Shown: piece after piece, positions 61,017 through 64,000 of the stretch
How positions within the stretch are numbered: the stretch's first letter is position 1
Layout of the letters: each line of letters begins with the position of its first letter
From: Alcanivorax sp.
GTDB taxonomy: Bacteria > Pseudomonadota > Gammaproteobacteria > Pseudomonadales > Alcanivoracaceae
Direction of reading: 5' to 3'
DNA: 64,000 nucleotides
Assembly (NCBI RefSeq): GCF_017794965.1
Contig: NZ_CP051240.1
Span: forward strand, 2,046,001 to 2,110,000
Position numbers and translations under genes: made by a program
Notes under the pieces: model-generated
Databases searched by the model: none
Seen by the model: the letters and a program-made list of their open reading frames with translations, nothing else
What the model was told of the DNA's origin: nothing

Positions 61017-61682
61017 TTAAAACGCGTCGCTGACACGGGTGTTGGGCTTCATCTTGAAATCGTCCTGCTCAACCTGGGCCGGCTTCCAGGCACGAATCGC
61101 CCAGATAAACAGACCAATCAGGAAGAAGGCGCTCGGCGGCAACAGCATCATGCCGTTGGTCAGGTACCAGCCACCCTCGGAAACCTTGGGCAGAATCTGG
61201 TGACCGAACAGGCTGCCGGCACCCAGCAGTTCACGGGTGAAGCCCAGACCCAGCAGGATCACGGAATAGCCCAGACCATTACCTACACCATCCAGGAAGG
61301 ACGGGATCGGCGGGTTCTTCATGGCGAAGGCTTCAGCACGGCCCATCACGATACAGTTGGTAATGATCAGCCCCACGAAAACAGACAGCTGCTTGGAAAT
61401 GCTGTAGGCATAGGCTTTCAGGAACTGGTCCACCACGATTACCAGCGAGGCAATGATGGTCATCTGCACGATGATCCGGATGCTCGACGGAATCGAATTA
61501 CGGATGGTACTAACGAAAAAGTTGGAGAGCGCTACCACCACCGTCAATGCAATACACATGGTCAGGGTGGTGCTCAGGTTGCTGGTCACCGCCAGCGCGG
61601 AACAGATACCCAGGATCTGCAGCGCGATGGGGTTGTTGTCGAAAATCGGACCTAACAGGATGTCCTTGGTTTTCTCCGCCAT
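61017..61682 (-). CDS. nqrD: Na+-NQR subunit D
   Basis: 221 residues with six membrane helices; ALQILGICSALAVTSNL and VGLIITNCIVMGRAEAFA carry the conserved cysteines that complete the NqrD/E Fe centre. Its start overlaps the nqrC stop by one base, so translation is coupled. Confidence 0.96.
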   Translation of the reverse strand: MAEKTKDILLGPIFDNNPIALQILGICSALAVTSNLSTTLTMCIALTVVVALSNFFVSTIRNSIPSSIRIIVQMTIIASLVIVVDQFLKAYAYSISKQLSVFVGLIITNCIVMGRAEAFAMKNPPIPSFLDGVGNGLGYSVILLGLGFTRELLGAGSLFGHQILPKVSEGGWYLTNGMMLLPPSAFFLIGLFIWAIRAWKPAQVEQDDFKMKPNTRVSDAF

Positions 61683-62512
61683 TACGCGTCTCCTTCCGGC
61701 TGCTCGCTGGATTCCACGGCTTCTGTGCTCTCAGCCACAGCCGCGCCTTCTTGCTGCATGCGCTTCAGGTAGGGACCAAAGCCGTTTTCGCCCACCCAGA
61801 ACTGAAGCAGGTTGCTGACACCCTTGCTGGTCAGCGTTGCACCGGCAAGACCATCCACCTTGTGCTCCGCATCCGGGGTGTTGCTTTCCACGGTACCCTT
61901 GATGACCTGGATTTCCACCTCACCCTGGTCGCCGTAGAGCTTCTTGCCCTCCCACAGCGCTTTCCACTTGGGGTTGTCTACTTCGCCGCCCAGACCCGGG
62001 GTTTCACCATGCTCGTAGAAGCCCAGACCCGCCACGGTGTTGGCGTCCGGCTCCAGCGCCAGGAAACCGTACAGGGTGGACCACAGACCATAACCGTGAA
62101 CCGGCAAAATGATACGGCTCAGCTCGCCGTCGTCGCCACGGGCCAGGTAGACCTCAGCCACCTTGGCCTGGTTCTTGATGCCAGCGATATCCACATCACC
62201 TTCCAGACGCTCGGACTGGGCCGGGTCTTTGGCAGCGGTGCGCTGGTCATAGCTTTCCGGCATCTCAACGTAATTGCCGCTATCGATGTCGACAAACATG
62301 CGCTCGATGGACTGGAACTGCTCGTTCACATCCTGGCTCGCATCGTACATGCCTGCCGCGAGCAGGATGTTCATGCGCTTGTCGATCAGCTTGTTCTCGT
62401 TCTGAACCGGGCGCAGGCTTACGGCAGCGGTAGCAACCACCACACCGCAGACCACACACACCAGGAAGGCAACCAGCAGTGTCTTGCTGACGCTTTCGTT
62501 ATTTCCAGCCAT
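61682..62512 (-). CDS. nqrC: Na+-NQR subunit C
   Basis: 276 residues. One N-terminal helix (LLVAFLVCVVCGVVVATAAV) and a periplasmic FMN-binding domain. The Thr that takes covalent FMN is in DGLAGATLTSKGV, matching the ApbE recognition pattern DxxxGAT. It overlaps nqrB and nqrD by one base each. Confidence 0.96.
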   Translation of the reverse strand: MAGNNESVSKTLLVAFLVCVVCGVVVATAAVSLRPVQNENKLIDKRMNILLAAGMYDASQDVNEQFQSIERMFVDIDSGNYVEMPESYDQRTAAKDPAQSERLEGDVDIAGIKNQAKVAEVYLARGDDGELSRIILPVHGYGLWSTLYGFLALEPDANTVAGLGFYEHGETPGLGGEVDNPKWKALWEGKKLYGDQGEVEIQVIKGTVESNTPDAEHKVDGLAGATLTSKGVSNLLQFWVGENGFGPYLKRMQQEGAAVAESTEAVESSEQPEGDA

Positions 62513-63771
62513 TACACTTCTCCCCCGGTACGACGCAGACGACGGCGAATGTTTGCCTGAGTGACAAAGTAGTCAATCAGCGGCGCACACAGGTTACCGA
62601 ACAGGATTGCCAGCATGATGCCTTCCGGGAAGGCCGGGTTGATTACCCGGATCAGGACAGTCATCACACCAATCAGGGCACCAAAAATGTACTTGCCGGT
62701 ATTGGTCATGGACGCAGACACCGGGTCAGTGGCCATGAAGATCATGCCGAAGGCGAAACCACCCACGGTCAGGTGCCAGTACCAGGGCATGTCGAACATG
62801 AAGTTGGTCTCGGAGCCCACCGCGTTGAAGATGGCAGACATGCCCACCATGCCCAGGAATACGCCCAGTACGATTCGCCAGGAGGCGATCTTGGTAAGCA
62901 GCAGCGCCGCACCACCGATCAGGATGGCCAGGGTAGAAGTCTCACCGATGCTGCCCTGGATGTTGCCCAGGAAGGTGTTCATCCACGCCAGGCTGGAGGT
63001 CGCCGCCGCGGCGCCTTCCGTCAGGGCATTGGCCGCCAGACCCACGGAGTAGTCCAGGTTGCCGGAGGCCGCCAGGGACAGGGAGGTCGCGCCGGAGAAA
63101 TTGTCCACGGCGGTCCATACCGCATCACCGGACATCTGCGCCGGATAGGCAAAGTACAGGAACGCACGGCCGACCAGTGCCGGGTTGAGGAAGTTCTTGC
63201 CGGTACCACCGAACACTTCCTTGCCGATCACCACACCGAAAGAGATCCCCAGGAACACCTGCCACAGCGGAATCGCCGGCGGCAGAATCAGGGTGAACAG
63301 GATACCAGTGACAAAGAAGCCTTCATTCACTTCATGGCCACGCTTCCAGGCAAACAGGCCTTCCCAGATGAAGCCACCAATGTAGACGGTCAACAGGATC
63401 GGCACGTAATACACTGCACCGTGGAGCACGTTGGCCCACAGGCTGGCCGGATCAAAACCGGTCAGCGCAGCCACCAGGTCACTGCGCCAGCCGGGGATGG
63501 CACTGTAACCCATCTCGGCGATCTGCATGTTGGCCTGGTAACCGGTGTTCCACAGACCAAACAGGATGGCCGGGAAGGTACAGAACCACACCGTCATCAT
63601 GATGCGCTTCAGGTCGAGGCCATCACGTACGTGAGCGCCGGTCCGGGTCACGGAATCCGGGCTGTACAGCATGGTGTCGAACATTTCGTAGAAGGTGTAG
63701 TACTTCTCGAACTTGCCGCCCTCATGGAAATGCGGGGCAATGTTCTTGTCCAGATAACTTCTCAAGCCCAT
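62512..63771 (-). CDS. nqrB: Na+-NQR subunit B
   Basis: 419 residues, polytopic membrane subunit. The Thr for covalent FMN is in DNFSGATSLSL, near residue 225-235. It forms the sodium path and the quinone-reducing end. It follows nqrA by 2 bp and overlaps nqrC by one base. Confidence 0.97.
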   Translation of the reverse strand: MGLRSYLDKNIAPHFHEGGKFEKYYTFYEMFDTMLYSPDSVTRTGAHVRDGLDLKRIMMTVWFCTFPAILFGLWNTGYQANMQIAEMGYSAIPGWRSDLVAALTGFDPASLWANVLHGAVYYVPILLTVYIGGFIWEGLFAWKRGHEVNEGFFVTGILFTLILPPAIPLWQVFLGISFGVVIGKEVFGGTGKNFLNPALVGRAFLYFAYPAQMSGDAVWTAVDNFSGATSLSLAASGNLDYSVGLAANALTEGAAAATSSLAWMNTFLGNIQGSIGETSTLAILIGGAALLLTKIASWRIVLGVFLGMVGMSAIFNAVGSETNFMFDMPWYWHLTVGGFAFGMIFMATDPVSASMTNTGKYIFGALIGVMTVLIRVINPAFPEGIMLAILFGNLCAPLIDYFVTQANIRRRLRRTGGEV

Positions 63772-63773
63772 GC

Positions 63774-64000
63774 TCAGCCCTCCGCTTCAATGGTGGTGAG
63801 GTTGTCGCGCAGGATCGGACCGTATTCATACTTGCCCGGGCACACAAAGGTACACAGGGCCAGGTCTTCTTCCAGCAACTCCAGCGCGCCCAGCGCAGTA
63901 GCCGAATCAGTGTCACCCACAATCAGTGCACGCAGCAGCTGGGTCGGCAGCACATCCAGTGGCATCACTTCTTCGTAGGCACCCACGGGCACCATGGCAC
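63774..64000 (-). CDS. nqrA: Na+-NQR subunit A (5' part outside the window)
   Basis: Only the C-terminal 75 or so residues are visible, running off the right edge. MVPVGAYEEVMPLDVLPTQL and LCTFVCPGKYEYGPILRD are typical of the NqrA C terminus. The subunit is peripheral and cytoplasmic. It is the first gene of nqrABCDEF, and the promoter lies beyond the window. Confidence 0.95.
   Translation of the reverse strand, partial: AMVPVGAYEEVMPLDVLPTQLLRALIVGDTDSATALGALELLEEDLALCTFVCPGKYEYGPILRDNLTTIEAEG

Noticed and set aside
1..64000. tRNA, rRNA, prophage or insertion-sequence genes
   Set aside because: None was recognised by eye; a tRNA/rRNA scan would be needed to exclude a divergent or partial copy.

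Overview
The window looks like a stretch of gammaproteobacterial chromosome with fairly high GC. Gene content and order suggest an Alcanivorax-like or other Pseudomonas-related marine bacterium (Na+-NQR, trypsin with a GlyGly-CTERM tail, Pseudomonas-like order from the TetR/DUF1285 pair through fab, rne, lpxK and lol to nqr). The genus is an inference; no rRNA or tRNA gene is present to fix it.

Layout. 1-8 kb: a nitrogen-assimilation locus with two divergent units, nirBD plus a flavoprotein on the minus strand and narK plus a PP2C-phosphatase/kinase fusion on the plus strand. Each unit has a good sigma-54 promoter match and upstream NtrC-like palindromes. 8.6-14 kb: a DUF1285/TetR pair, a class-V aminotransferase, a possibly inactive NlpC/P60-like protein and a sortable secreted trypsin. 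14-25.7 kb, minus strand: rmuC, tatD, pilZ, holB, tmk, mltG, pabC, fabF, acpP, fabG, fabD, plsX, rpmF, yceD. 26-34 kb: yceF, sppA, a HAD phosphatase, rluC and rne with a long leader. 34-46 kb: murB, a tyrosine phosphatase, kdsB, lpxK, msbA, exbD, exbB, comEC, a DUF2062 gene, lolD and lolC, i.e. envelope assembly. 46-57 kb: a BamE-like secreted protein, aguA/aguB, an uncharacterised secreted protein, a DUF2334/GT4/sulfotransferase group, GDPD, patatin and a GNAT-C39 fusion. 57.6-64 kb: nqrM, apbE and nqrF to nqrA (nqrA cut by the edge).

The most unusual signal is not a gene. About two dozen short arrays of 7-bp units lie between genes. Within an array the 7-bp register is kept while one to three positions vary; between arrays the unit differs (GTTGAAA, CACGCAA, AATAATT, CAGTGAA, AGCCGTG, xxxAGCT, GACGCCA types). 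Many begin at, or contain, the stop codon of the preceding gene, in the same orientation relative to that gene. Two arrays are often inverted complements and bracket a 40-160 bp core with a hairpin. Three genes (rne, the 49.2-kb gene, nqrM) share a mini-hairpin between stop codon and array. Other dispersed families are a GGCCGCGCCC hairpin, a TTCATCGCGGATT palindrome and Pseudomonas-REP-like GTAGGAGC units. No transposase, CRISPR array or prophage gene was seen.
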